Origin: Verrucomicrobiota bacterium
GTDB taxonomy: Bacteria; Verrucomicrobiota; Verrucomicrobiia; Opitutales; Intestinicryptomonadaceae
Assembly: GCA_023450935.1 (NCBI GenBank)
Contig: JAEXGH010000004.1
Span: 1-64,000, forward strand
Reading direction: 5' to 3'
Length of the DNA stretch: 64,000 nt
Part shown: positions 16,561 to 24,998 of the stretch, in pieces
How the letters are laid out: every line of letters starts with the position of its first letter
How positions within the stretch are numbered: position 1 is the stretch's first letter
Made by a program: the position numbers and the translations under genes
Notes under the pieces: generated by a model
Database searches by the model: none
Told to the model about the DNA's origin: nothing
What the model saw: only the letters and a program-made list of their open reading frames with translations

Positions 16561-17841
16561 TTATTTTCCCTTTTCTGTTGAACTTTTCTTAAGCGACGCC
16601 GCCGACACGGGCGGAAGTTTGCCTATGTGTTTGCCGTTTTGCCCGAAGCGTATCAGCGCGGGGCAGGACGCATTGTTGAAAAGCTGCATGACGCCGTTGG
16701 GCGGGCAGGTTTGGTCGCCGAGCCACGAGGTGATTTTCACGGGGCACTTTACGCGACGCATTGCGAAGTTGGATTCAAAATATCCCATCGATGGCGTCCA
16801 CTGCGCCGAGGTTGTGCTGGGGATTCTGTTTGCGTCCCAGCGCGCGCCCCATAGGTCGGTAAGCCACGGCATATGCGGCGCGCAAAGCGTAGTGTCCTTG
16901 TCGAGCCACGCAACGAAAATGGTCTGGAAGCCGCCCATACTTTGTCCGGTTATCTCCAAGTCTCTGCCGTTCCATTGGGGAACGTTTTTCTTGACGTATT
17001 CGATGGCGCGCAGGTCGCGCAGAATCATAAATTTGAAGTAGCAGTCTTCGGGGTTTTTGTTCTTTGCGGCGTCGATTCCGAAACGGAAAAGTTCGCCCTC
17101 CCTGAGTTTTGCGTAGTATTCGGGCTCGCGCAAAAGCTCGTATGAGTGACGTTCCACCGCGAGCGTTATTTCGCCCTTTTTTGAAATCGGCACGCGCCTG
17201 TCAACGCCGTAGCCGAACAGCACGACTTTCAGCGGAAGCGACTTGCCCTTCGCGTTTTTCGGAATGGAAAGAAACGCCTTTGCGGGCTTGCCGACGCACG
17301 AAATCGAGAGCGCGCAGACGTCAAACCCGTTTTTCGAAAATTCGGGCAGGTGTGTTTTTTCGGCTTTTAGCGGAATTTTCGACTGCGCCGAAAGCTGGCG
17401 TTGCCAGAACGCGTCAAAGTCTACGGGTTCTTTTTGAAGCGTCTTTATGTTGCGCACGTCCGCGCCCGCGCCTCCCTCAAAACTGAGAATATGCGCGCCG
17501 TTACCCGACGGCTTTTTAACGGGTTCGCCGTTTTCGTCCAACGCCTCAACGCGCACGTTGACAAAGCCCGCAACGCCGCATTTTGCGGAAATTCTAAGAG
17601 GGGTTTTTGCCGAAATGGCAGTTCCCGAGCGTTCGGGGCTGCCGTCGTCGGAACGGACAAACCACTTGAGTTTTACGCCCTCCGCGGGTTTGCCGTCATC
17701 AAGCAGGGCGATGTCGAAAATCATTGTTTCGCCCGCCCTGTATGAGAGAGCGTCTTTGTCAGTTCGTCCCTCGAAGTAAAGCCTTGCGAACGCCGCATTT
17801 GTCAACGCCAAAAACGCCGCAACTATCGTAAAACAACGCAT
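16561..17841 (-). CDS. Secreted acetyl-xylan-esterase-like hydrolase (AXE1 family), copy 2
   Basis: 426 residues, same architecture as its downstream neighbour: signal peptide (about 19 residues), N-terminal beta domain, AXE1-type hydrolase from EPVDFDAFWQRQL. The catalytic triad is intact: Ser301 in TGQSMGG, Asp376 in LGDQTC, His405 in NGKHIG. Many blocks are identical to copy 1 (VGKPAKAFLSIPK, YFKFMILRDLRA, KNVPQW), but the loops around the active site differ, for example HMPWLTDLWGARW against DIPWMTDLWAADC. That suggests the copies take different ester substrates. It lies 17 bp downstream of the PhoD-like gene in the same operon. Confidence 0.82.
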   Translation of the reverse strand: MRCFTIVAAFLALTNAAFARLYFEGRTDKDALSYRAGETMIFDIALLDDGKPAEGVKLKWFVRSDDGSPERSGTAISAKTPLRISAKCGVAGFVNVRVEALDENGEPVKKPSGNGAHILSFEGGAGADVRNIKTLQKEPVDFDAFWQRQLSAQSKIPLKAEKTHLPEFSKNGFDVCALSISCVGKPAKAFLSIPKNAKGKSLPLKVVLFGYGVDRRVPISKKGEITLAVERHSYELLREPEYYAKLREGELFRFGIDAAKNKNPEDCYFKFMILRDLRAIEYVKKNVPQWNGRDLEITGQSMGGFQTIFVAWLDKDTTLCAPHMPWLTDLWGARWDANRIPSTTSAQWTPSMGYFESNFAMRRVKCPVKITSWLGDQTCPPNGVMQLFNNASCPALIRFGQNGKHIGKLPPVSAASLKKSSTEKGK

Positions 17842-17858
17842 AATTCCTCCCCCCTTTT

Positions 17859-19145
17859 TTAATTACCCTTTAATTCAGACTGTTTTACCGAAGTCTGCCA
17901 GAGCGTTTTCCCCTTGGCGTCGATTATGGTGAACGACGCGCGGCGGTCGTTTTCAGCCCCGTCTATTTTCACCAGCACGAACGAACGCGCCTTGACCGCG
18001 CTATTGGGCACGCGGAAATAGTTCACCTCAGTTATGTCCGCCGCGGGTCTGTCGGTAAACGCACCCGCTGTAATTTCGAAAATCGGGTACCCGCCCGCGC
18101 GTATAAAGCGCGTTGCTTCGGCGTAGTTTTTGTTCCCCGAAACAAACAGCAACCCCTCTATTTGTTTGAGCGCGAGGAAATCGAGCAGCTGGCGGCGTTC
18201 GCCCTCGGCGGCGGTAAAGTTGTCGGGGTTTTTTACAGGGTTTGCAAACGGCGTTGCAAGCACCACTATTTTGAAGTTCGCCCGCGACGCCTCCAGATTC
18301 GCCATAAGCCACTTCATCTGCTCCGCCCCCAGAATTTCCGCTCTGTGCGATTTGTAGTCTAGGTCGGAACGTTCGAAACAGGTGTCGAGCACGAAAAAAT
18401 CGGCGTCGGCGTAGCTGAACGCGTAGTAGCGCGCCCCGCCGTTTTGCGGGTTTGCCCAAAGCGCGTCGAAGGCAGCCTTTGCAAACGGCGCGCACGGCGA
18501 GTATTTGTCGGCACGTTCGGTCGAAAACGCCGCGGGCGCGGTAGCTCCGAAGCTCGGCACATTTGCGAGCATTCCGCGCGCCTCGGGCAATGCGCGCGCC
18601 TTTTGGAAGCGGTAGAACATAGCTCCCTCCGACCCCGTATCGGCGGGGCGCAGGGTGTCTATTCCGCCTACCCACAGTGCGAAATCAGGCTTGGCGTTTT
18701 CTACTGAGCCGAAGATTTCGTATTCGCCTCCGTTTGTTCTAAACGGCACGTCGAAAGGTTTATCGTTCACATAGTTTTTACCGATTACCGCGAACGAGAA
18801 ATCGGGCGGCGGGGTTTTATCTTTATAATCGGGCGCGGTTTTGAAAACGCCCGAGGCTTCGCCCGAAGTCCCCTTAAATGTATATTTATAGCGCGTATTT
18901 GGTGTGAGGTTTTCAAGCGAAATTTTTATTGTCCGCTTCCCGATTTCTGTTATTGCCTCATTCTGCTGAGTAATCGACGTTTCTTTCCCCGTATTGAGGT
19001 CTTTCAGCAAAAGTTTAAACTGCGTTTCTATCGGCGCAACCACGATATTGACCTGTCGCGCGGAAACTGCCCCCAGCGACACTTCAAGCGCGTTCAAAAC
19101 TGTTGCAGAGCACAAAAATGCCGCAAAACAAAAAATTCTTTTCAT
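17859..19145 (-). CDS. PhoD-like exported protein with lost metal ligands
   Basis: 428 residues with a signal peptide (about 19 residues) and an N-terminal fibronectin-like domain ending in LTPNTRYKYTF. The C-terminal domain follows the PhoD-like metallophosphatase outline, including AEQMKWL. The residues that bind metal are gone at the expected places: LWVGG at 158-161 where the family has a G-D pair, PSFGATAPAAF where W-D-D-H-D is usual, and SGNKN at 336-340 where S-G-D-x-H is usual. I infer a catalytically dead relative, perhaps a carbohydrate-binding or scaffold protein. It is the first gene of an operon with two acetyl-esterase-like genes. Confidence 0.65.
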   Translation of the reverse strand: MKRIFCFAAFLCSATVLNALEVSLGAVSARQVNIVVAPIETQFKLLLKDLNTGKETSITQQNEAITEIGKRTIKISLENLTPNTRYKYTFKGTSGEASGVFKTAPDYKDKTPPPDFSFAVIGKNYVNDKPFDVPFRTNGGEYEIFGSVENAKPDFALWVGGIDTLRPADTGSEGAMFYRFQKARALPEARGMLANVPSFGATAPAAFSTERADKYSPCAPFAKAAFDALWANPQNGGARYYAFSYADADFFVLDTCFERSDLDYKSHRAEILGAEQMKWLMANLEASRANFKIVVLATPFANPVKNPDNFTAAEGERRQLLDFLALKQIEGLLFVSGNKNYAEATRFIRAGGYPIFEITAGAFTDRPAADITEVNYFRVPNSAVKARSFVLVKIDGAENDRRASFTIIDAKGKTLWQTSVKQSELKGN

Positions 19146-19190
19146 ACAGGAACCCTATTTTGTTCATCTTCTCTTTTCAAGTATTTTATT

Positions 19191-19250
19191 ACTTCTAAAG
19201 TGGCGCGGATTGGCAAAGCCAATTCCGCTTTGATTATTGATTAAAGTTTG
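19191..19250. repeat. REP-like hairpin element
   Basis: A CTAAAGTGGCG arm, then GGATTGGC-AAA-GCCAATTCC, then CTTTG and TTAAAGTTT. It is one unit of the family found at 33.7, 41.2, 44.2, 53.7 and 60.0 kb. Confidence 0.75.
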
Positions 19251-19324
19251 AGTTTCTTTTTTTTGCGGTTTTGGTGGCGGGTGCAAAATTTCCGTGCGGG
19301 GCATTCCCATTGTTGCGAAAGCAC

Positions 19325-19354
19325 AAAAAACGCGCCGAATTTCGGCGCGTTTTT
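19325..19354. terminator. Bidirectional terminator after prs
   Basis: A-run, CGCGCCGAA, single-base loop, TTCGGCGCG, T-run; 20 bp past the prs stop on the minus strand. Confidence 0.88.
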
Positions 19355-19373
19355 AAGACAATCAAGCCGCCTT

Positions 19374-20327
19374 TTAGAAGCCTTTTACTTTGAAAAGCGA
19401 CGTAACCGAAAGGTTGTTGTGGATTCTCAAAATTGCCTCCGTAAGAAGCGGCGCAACGGAAAGCACCGTAATGGGCAGATCGCTGTATCTTTCCTTCGGC
19501 GGGGTTGAGTCGGTAATGATGAGTTCGTCGAGCCATTTTTCGCCGAGTCTGTCGTAGGCGGTATCCGTAAGCTGCGCGTGCGTAACTGCGGCGCGAACCG
19601 TCTTAGCTCCCCTGCCTTTGAGGATTTTCGCGGCGGCTATGAGCGTTCCCGCCGTTTCCGTCATATCGTCAACAAGCAGAATATCGCGCCCCTCGACTTC
19701 TCCCACGAGGTTTGTGGCTTCCACCACTTCCGCGCTGACTCTGCGCTTTGCTATAAAGCCCAGTTGGCAGTCGAAGAGCGTCGCGTAGCTTTGCGCCCTC
19801 TTTAGTCCGCCGACATCGGGCGAGAACACGGTCATATTTTCAGAGGGCTGGTCTTTAAGATAATCGTAAATAACGGGCGATGCATATATGTGGTCGCAGG
19901 GAATATCGAAGAAGCCCTGAATCTGGTTGGCGTGCAGGTCGAGCGTAAGGACTCTGTCAACGCCCGCCGCAACAAGCAGGTTTGCCACAAGTTTCGCCGT
20001 AATCGGAACGCGGGGCTGGTCTTTGCGGTCTTGGCGCGCGTAGCCGAAGAACGGAAGCACCGCCGTGATTCTCTTTGCCGAGGCGCGTTTGCAGGCGTCA
20101 ACCATAATGAACAGCTCCATGACATTTTCGTTCGTGGGGTTGCAGGTGGGTTGGATTATGAAAACGTCGTCGCCTCTGATGTGGTCGTAGACTTTCACAA
20201 ATGTTTCGCTGTCCGGAAACGACTCTACAAGCATATTGCCGAGAGGTATTTGCAGGCGGTCTGTTATTGCTTTGGCGAGGGCGGGGTGCGCTCTTCCCGT
20301 GAATATTTTGAGGTTGTCGATTTTCAT
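19374..20327 (-). CDS. prs: Ribose-phosphate pyrophosphokinase
   Basis: 317 residues, full length. Key signatures: FPDSETFVKV, FFGYARQDRK (ATP-binding flexible loop), DLHANQIQGFFDIP (metal and ribose-5-phosphate site), SPDVGGLKRA, and VDDMTETAGTL (PRPP loop). It makes PRPP from ribose-5-phosphate and ATP for nucleotide, His and Trp synthesis. Single gene with a strong terminator; the ATG at 20327 matches the family start. Confidence 0.95.
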   Translation of the reverse strand: MKIDNLKIFTGRAHPALAKAITDRLQIPLGNMLVESFPDSETFVKVYDHIRGDDVFIIQPTCNPTNENVMELFIMVDACKRASAKRITAVLPFFGYARQDRKDQPRVPITAKLVANLLVAAGVDRVLTLDLHANQIQGFFDIPCDHIYASPVIYDYLKDQPSENMTVFSPDVGGLKRAQSYATLFDCQLGFIAKRRVSAEVVEATNLVGEVEGRDILLVDDMTETAGTLIAAAKILKGRGAKTVRAAVTHAQLTDTAYDRLGEKWLDELIITDSTPPKERYSDLPITVLSVAPLLTEAILRIHNNLSVTSLFKVKGF

Positions 20328-20533
20328 ATTTTGCCGAAATTTCTATTCCACGCTTCTGTTGTATGTATGCCGACCCAACTTATAATATCCCATTTTTAAG
20401 TCAAGTTTTTTGTGTTTCCCGCGCGCGCGAAAAGACGGGTCGGTCGAATTTTACGTTTTCCGTGGGGGAATGCGGATTGGCGTAATTGGCGTGCGGCGGC
20501 GCGGTAATTCGCGGTCGGTCGGGGTATGGAAGA

Positions 20534-20548
20534 ATTTACTTGACAGTT
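20534..20548 (+). promoter_or_regulatory. Putative LacI-type operator, left copy
   Basis: ATTTACTTGACAGTT. An exact inverted copy lies at 21748-21762, upstream of the pfkB-type kinase. This copy overlaps the -35 box of the regulator gene, so binding there would shut off transcription. Confidence 0.55.
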
Positions 20549-20568
20549 TAGCCGCTTGGCGGTTTTAG
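20540..20568 (+). promoter_or_regulatory. Putative promoter of the LacI regulator
   Basis: TTGACA at 20540-20545, 17-bp spacer, TTTTAG at 20563-20568; the ATG is 25 bp further on. Confidence 0.55.
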
Positions 20569-20592
20569 TGCGCGCATAACTTTCCGTATTTT

Positions 20593-21618
20593 ATGACAGG
20601 CAAAAAAACATCGCTCGCAGACATTGCAAAGAGACTCGGCATTTCCAAAAGCGCGGTATCGCTTGCCATGCGCGGGTCGGCGATGGTTTCGCCCAGAACG
20701 CGGGAATTGGTCGAAAAGGCGGCGCGCGAAATGGGGTATGTTAAAAACCCCCTCGTTTCCTCGATGATGTCGAGCATAAAGTGCGGCAAAGAGGGGGCCT
20801 TTTCCGAAACGATTGCCCTTGTAAACGGCAACTACGACGAGTCCGCGCTTTCAACGCACCCGACTCTCCCCAAATATTGCGCCGGCATTCGCGAAGAGGC
20901 GAACCGCCTCGGCTACACTGTGAACGAATTTTGGCTTCATTCGCCCGACATGACGGGGAAGGCGTTCGCGCGCATTTTGCGTTCGCGCGGCATACGCGGC
21001 GGGATAATTTTGGGACACTCGTTCGGAACCGTTTTCCCAAAGTCTTACAAGGTGGTATGGGACAACTTTTATTTCATTGCCGCGGGCATAATTCCGCGCG
21101 ACCCGAAGCTCGAAATAGTTTCCGCAGACCACTACGCTATCACGCATCTTTCAGCTGAAAAGGCTGTGGAGTTGGGCTACAGGCGTCCGGCGATAGCCGT
21201 TCAGGGATACATAGACGATCTCGTCGACGGCAGATTCATAGGCGGCTTTCTGCGCGCCCAGCTCAAGCTCCCGGAAGCCAACAGGATTCCGCCGTTTATG
21301 GATTCCGAAAAACAGCCCGACTATCGGGAAAAAATTTGCGCGTGGGTTGAAAAACACCGCCCCGACGTGGTATTCTATCTGCTCTCCGTGGCGCGCGAAG
21401 CGTTAATGTCGAGCCCGCGCGTGCGTTCCGGAAAAGTGGCGTTGATACAACTCGAGCATCGCAGGTATGTGCGCGGTTGGCGCGGCGTGGAGCAGAACAA
21501 CGATGTCGTGGGGCAAATCGCAATGCGCAGGTTGGCGGATATGCTAAGCCGCAGTTCGTCGGTGGTGGGCGAAAACGCGAACATTACAACGCTCATTTCG
21601 CCAACGGTATTTAGTTGA
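20593..21618 (+). CDS. LacI-family transcriptional regulator
   Basis: 341 residues. Residues 6-25 are the LacI helix-turn-helix (SLADIAKRLGISKSAVSLAM), followed by a hinge helix (RTRELVEKAAREMGY). The rest is a periplasmic-binding-protein-like sensor with GGIILGHSFG and AVELGYRRPAIAVQG. It should bind a palindromic operator and release it when a sugar or sugar phosphate binds. It lies directly upstream of the 21.9-29.9 kb catabolic run on the same strand, and a 15-bp motif is shared by both upstream regions, so it is the likely regulator of that run and of itself. Confidence 0.88.
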   Translation: MTGKKTSLADIAKRLGISKSAVSLAMRGSAMVSPRTRELVEKAAREMGYVKNPLVSSMMSSIKCGKEGAFSETIALVNGNYDESALSTHPTLPKYCAGIREEANRLGYTVNEFWLHSPDMTGKAFARILRSRGIRGGIILGHSFGTVFPKSYKVVWDNFYFIAAGIIPRDPKLEIVSADHYAITHLSAEKAVELGYRRPAIAVQGYIDDLVDGRFIGGFLRAQLKLPEANRIPPFMDSEKQPDYREKICAWVEKHRPDVVFYLLSVAREALMSSPRVRSGKVALIQLEHRRYVRGWRGVEQNNDVVGQIAMRRLADMLSRSSSVVGENANITTLISPTVFS

Positions 21619-21747
21619 TTTTGCCGCAGCAAGATTGCCGCGCGGCTGCTGTGCGGCGTGTTGTGCGGCGTGTTGCCGACCGCCGCTTTTTTGTCCCCGA
21701 AGCGTGTTTTTGCCTGTCTTTTAGGTGCGAAATTGCGGGGTTTACTC

Positions 21748-21762
21748 AACTGTCAAGTAAAT
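21748..21762 (-). promoter_or_regulatory. Putative LacI-type operator, right copy
   Basis: AACTGTCAAGTAAAT, the exact reverse complement of the site at 20534-20548. It lies 120 bp before the kinase ATG, in the position expected for control of the catabolic run. Confidence 0.55.
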
Positions 21763-21881
21763 AATGGATTGAGCGGAAATTCGGCGTCGTGTTTTATGCG
21801 TTTCGTTCTTCGGTGGGTTGGGCGCGCAAGCTCTCCCTCCGGCGGGCGAACCCGACTCAAAACATCGAAACAACCACAACC

Positions 21882-22784
21882 ATGCGACAATTCCAATTTG
21901 TAGGACTCGGCTTTTGCAGCAACGACGACATTTCGCTCCTTCCCGAAATACCGCTCGACTCGAAAGTCAAAATCATAGAACACACAATACAGGGCGGGGG
22001 CCCCGCCGCAACTTCTACCGTAGCCGCGGCGCGCTTGGGGCTTTCGGCGGCGTTTATCGGCACTGTGGGCGACGACGACGCGGGCAGGCGCATTCTGCGC
22101 GATTTCGCCGAAGAAAACGTAGACACGTCGGGCGTGGTTGTCCGCGCCGGCAGGACTTCGCCGGTGGCATACTGCTGGGTCGACGAACCTACGGGCAAAC
22201 GCAGCGTTGCCTGGACGCGCGGCGATACCGAAGAGCTCGGCGATGCCGAAGCCGATTTGTCGCTTTTGGAGGGCGCGAAGATTTTGCACATCGACGGACA
22301 CAACCCAAAGGGCGCGCTTGCCGCCGCTCGCCGCGCGAGACAGCTGGGCGTTCTCGTCAACTACGATGCCGGAACAATCCGCGACGGCGCGGACGAACTC
22401 CTGCCGCTTGCCGACATTCTCATCGCCTCGGAATCTTTCGCGCGCAATTGGACGGGCGAAGACGACCTCGAGAAGGCGCTGGTGAAGCTTTCCGCCTACA
22501 ACGCCAAAGTCGTTGGGTGCACGATGGGCGAGCACGGCTCAATGTGCTACGAAAACGGCGGCTTTGTCAAGTGCCCCGCGTTCAAAATCTCCCCCGTAGA
22601 CACCACGGGCGCGGGCGACGTTTTCCACACATCGTTTGCCGTGCGCTATCTGGAAACGCGCGACTTGTTCGAATGCCAGCGTTTCGGCGCGGCGGTTTCG
22701 GCAATCAAGTGCGGGAAACTCGGCGGGCGCGCGGGCATACCGTCGCGCGCGCAGGTTGACGAATTTTTATCAGCAAGAAAATAA
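21882..22784 (+). CDS. PfkB-family sugar kinase
   Basis: 300 residues from the ATG at 21882, chosen because the ribokinase fold starts there (MRQFQFVGLGFCSND); a longer frame adds about 31 unlikely residues. Motifs: GGGPAATSTVAAARLG (substrate side), FIGTVGDDDAG, and DTTGAGDVFH with the catalytic Asp. It ends in GGRAGIPSRAQ. From memory, GGGPAAT and GGRAGIP also occur in sulfofructose kinase YihV and uncharacterised relatives, so a modified ketose or sugar acid is a possible substrate. It is the first enzyme of the run and the isomerase follows 20 bp later. No Shine-Dalgarno site is visible. Confidence 0.85.
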   Translation: MRQFQFVGLGFCSNDDISLLPEIPLDSKVKIIEHTIQGGGPAATSTVAAARLGLSAAFIGTVGDDDAGRRILRDFAEENVDTSGVVVRAGRTSPVAYCWVDEPTGKRSVAWTRGDTEELGDAEADLSLLEGAKILHIDGHNPKGALAAARRARQLGVLVNYDAGTIRDGADELLPLADILIASESFARNWTGEDDLEKALVKLSAYNAKVVGCTMGEHGSMCYENGGFVKCPAFKISPVDTTGAGDVFHTSFAVRYLETRDLFECQRFGAAVSAIKCGKLGGRAGIPSRAQVDEFLSARK

Positions 22785-22804
22785 CCTCCAAACCACCAAC
22801 GAAT

Positions 22805-24163
22805 ATGAAAAAGTTTAAAATCGGATTCCTCCCTCTTACAAAACAAAACTGGACAAACGCCATAATGCAGGCGCAGCGCGAACAGGCGTGCAAAATGCTT
22901 TCGGCATTCGAAAACGTCGAACTTGTCGGCGGCGGCGACATGATTGAAACCGAGGCTCAGGCGTGCGAAATCCTCAAGGACTTCGAGCGCGAACGCCCCG
23001 ACATCGTAGTCGCGTTTTTTGCAACGTTTGCGCTGGGAACAATTGTCCCGCTTTTTGCAAAAACGCTCAACGTCCCCGTAGTGCTTTGGTCGCAACCCGA
23101 ACCCGACCCGCAGGGCGGCCGTCTGCGCGCAAATTCGTTCTGCGCGGCGAATATGAATTCGCACTTTATGTGGCGTTTCCACGTTCCGTATTTCCATGTC
23201 CACGGGGCGGTCGATGCGCGCGAGACAATCGACGGCATCGAACGAGCAATACGCGTGGTTCGGGGGATAAACGCGGTCAGAAAAATGCGCATAGGCGCGA
23301 TAGGTGGGCGCGTTCCGGGGTTTTACACTTCGTGCTGCTCCGAAATGCTTTTGCGCGATAAAATCGGCGCGGAGGTGAAGTTCATCACGCTTTTGGAGGT
23401 TGTTGAGGCCGCCAAAAAAATGCCGAAGGAAAAAGTGGACGAGGCTTTGGCCCTGATTAAAGGCGACGCGACGTGCATTAAAACAAGCGAGGAAAACCTC
23501 CGCAAGTCGGCGGCTTTCTTTGCCGCCGTGCGCGAGATGAAGGGGCGTTTCGGCGTGGATACGTTCACCGTCCGCTGCTGGCCGGAAATCATAGCCGACG
23601 ACCTCTTCGGAATGCTTGCGTGCTCCACAATCGGGCATCTCACGAACCACGGCGACCTCACCGTGTGCGAGGGAGACGTCTACGCCGCCGTAATGCTGCG
23701 TTTGGAGGAAATCCTTTCGGGCGAAAACCCCTTCTTCTGCGATATGATTTACTGCGAGGAAAAATGCGACTATTCCGTTTTCTGGCATTGCGGCGCGGCT
23801 CCGTGTTCGCTCTGCAAAACGGGAGCGGAGCGCGTGCTCAACAACAGTTCTACAGTTCCCACAAAGGGCGTAATCAACGAATTCCCGCTCAAAGAGGGCA
23901 GGGTGACGGTTGCGCGTCTGGGCGAAAAGCGCGACGGTAGCGGCTTCAGAATGTTGATTATGACGGGAACGGGGCTGGACACCGACATGTTCGTGCGTGG
24001 AAATCCGCTCAAAGTAAAATTCGACGCGGGCAACAAGCGCGTGCACGACGTTGTGTTCTACGAAGGTTTCGAGCACCACTTCTCGCTCGCCTACGGCGAT
24101 TTGACCGAAGAACTCACGGCTTTCTGCCGCGCGATGGACATCGAACCTATTATCGTAAAATAA
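22805..24163 (+). CDS. L-fucose/L-arabinose isomerase-like protein
   Basis: 452 residues, with the layout of the FucI/AraA-like family (COG2407 type): N-terminal Rossmann-like segment (KIGFLPLTKQNW, IVVAFFATFALGTIVP), middle segment (RIGAIGGRVPGFYTS in outline), and C-terminal part with RCWPEI, CEGDVYAAVM and a late histidine segment (GFEHHFSLAYGD). Members interconvert aldoses and ketoses using a divalent metal bound by Glu, Asp and His. It is shorter than classical FucI (about 590), as expected for the uncharacterised branch. It lies between the PfkB kinase and IolB genes. The substrate is unknown. Confidence 0.72.
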   Translation: MKKFKIGFLPLTKQNWTNAIMQAQREQACKMLSAFENVELVGGGDMIETEAQACEILKDFERERPDIVVAFFATFALGTIVPLFAKTLNVPVVLWSQPEPDPQGGRLRANSFCAANMNSHFMWRFHVPYFHVHGAVDARETIDGIERAIRVVRGINAVRKMRIGAIGGRVPGFYTSCCSEMLLRDKIGAEVKFITLLEVVEAAKKMPKEKVDEALALIKGDATCIKTSEENLRKSAAFFAAVREMKGRFGVDTFTVRCWPEIIADDLFGMLACSTIGHLTNHGDLTVCEGDVYAAVMLRLEEILSGENPFFCDMIYCEEKCDYSVFWHCGAAPCSLCKTGAERVLNNSSTVPTKGVINEFPLKEGRVTVARLGEKRDGSGFRMLIMTGTGLDTDMFVRGNPLKVKFDAGNKRVHDVVFYEGFEHHFSLAYGDLTEELTAFCRAMDIEPIIVK

Positions 24164-24190
24164 TACACCTACAATAAAAATTATTACATT

Positions 24191-24997
24191 ATGAGCAAAG
24201 GAAAATTTCTTGTAAATCTCGCCCCGAAACAGGGCTACAACAAAATATTCGAGGTGGGCGAATACGGAATGAACCTGACTTCGTTCGGGCTGCTTAAGCT
24301 GTCCGCTGGCGGCTCCTACGCGGGGGATACGGGCGAATTCGAAGTGGCTCTCGTGCTTTTGGGTGGCAAATGTTCGGTCAAGGGCGACGGGTTCGAATTT
24401 GCCGAAGTGGGCGGGCGCAAAAACCCGTTCGACGGCGCGCCGCACACAGTGTATCTGCCGCGCCGCACGCGCTACGCCATAACCGCCATAACCGACTTGG
24501 AGATAGCCGTAAACGCCTCTCCCGCCTCGCGCGACACCTCCGCGCCCGTTGTAATCGCGCCTGAACAGACGCGCACTTTCGAACTTGGCCGCGAAAACTT
24601 CACGCGCCGCGCAACCGTAATTTTGGACGAAAAATTCGACTCCGAGCACTTCTACATAGGCGAGGGAATGATTCCGTCTGGCAACTGGTCGGGCTATCCG
24701 CCGCACCGCCACGACGTAGACAACCCGCCCGCCGAAATCGACATGGAGGAAACGTATTTTTATATGTTCGACCCCTCTCAGGGCTTCGGAATCCAGAAAA
24801 TCTACACTCCCGACGGACGCATAGACGAAACATACACCGTAAAGAATTACGACACCGTCGCAATCGCCGAGGGATTCCACCCGCTTTGCGGCGCGCCGGG
24901 GTATTCAATGTATTATCTCTGGACAATGGCGGGCAGGGTCAACCGCGGGTTGATTTCGGCGATGGATCCCGACCACAAGTGGGTTGTAGGCAAGTAG
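24191..24997 (+). CDS. iolB: 5-deoxy-glucuronate isomerase-like protein (IolB)
   Basis: 268 residues, bicupin. The second cupin holds the metal site: His172 and His174 in PPHRH, Glu186/187 in MEETYFYMFDP, His230 in EGFHP; the IolB stretches DPSQGFGIQ, IDETYTVKNYD and PGYSMYYLWTMAG are present. IolB converts 5-deoxy-glucuronate to 5-dehydro-2-deoxy-gluconate in inositol catabolism. No other early inositol gene (iolG, iolE, iolD) is in the window, so the natural substrate may be a related uronate-like compound. It stops one base before the FGGY kinase ATG. Confidence 0.85.
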   Translation: MSKGKFLVNLAPKQGYNKIFEVGEYGMNLTSFGLLKLSAGGSYAGDTGEFEVALVLLGGKCSVKGDGFEFAEVGGRKNPFDGAPHTVYLPRRTRYAITAITDLEIAVNASPASRDTSAPVVIAPEQTRTFELGRENFTRRATVILDEKFDSEHFYIGEGMIPSGNWSGYPPHRHDVDNPPAEIDMEETYFYMFDPSQGFGIQKIYTPDGRIDETYTVKNYDTVAIAEGFHPLCGAPGYSMYYLWTMAGRVNRGLISAMDPDHKWVVGK

Positions 24998-24998
24998 C

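Noticed and set aside
22646..24880. 744-codon minus-strand frame
   Set aside because: Antisense to the isomerase and iolB genes, which have clear family motifs; the antisense protein has none.
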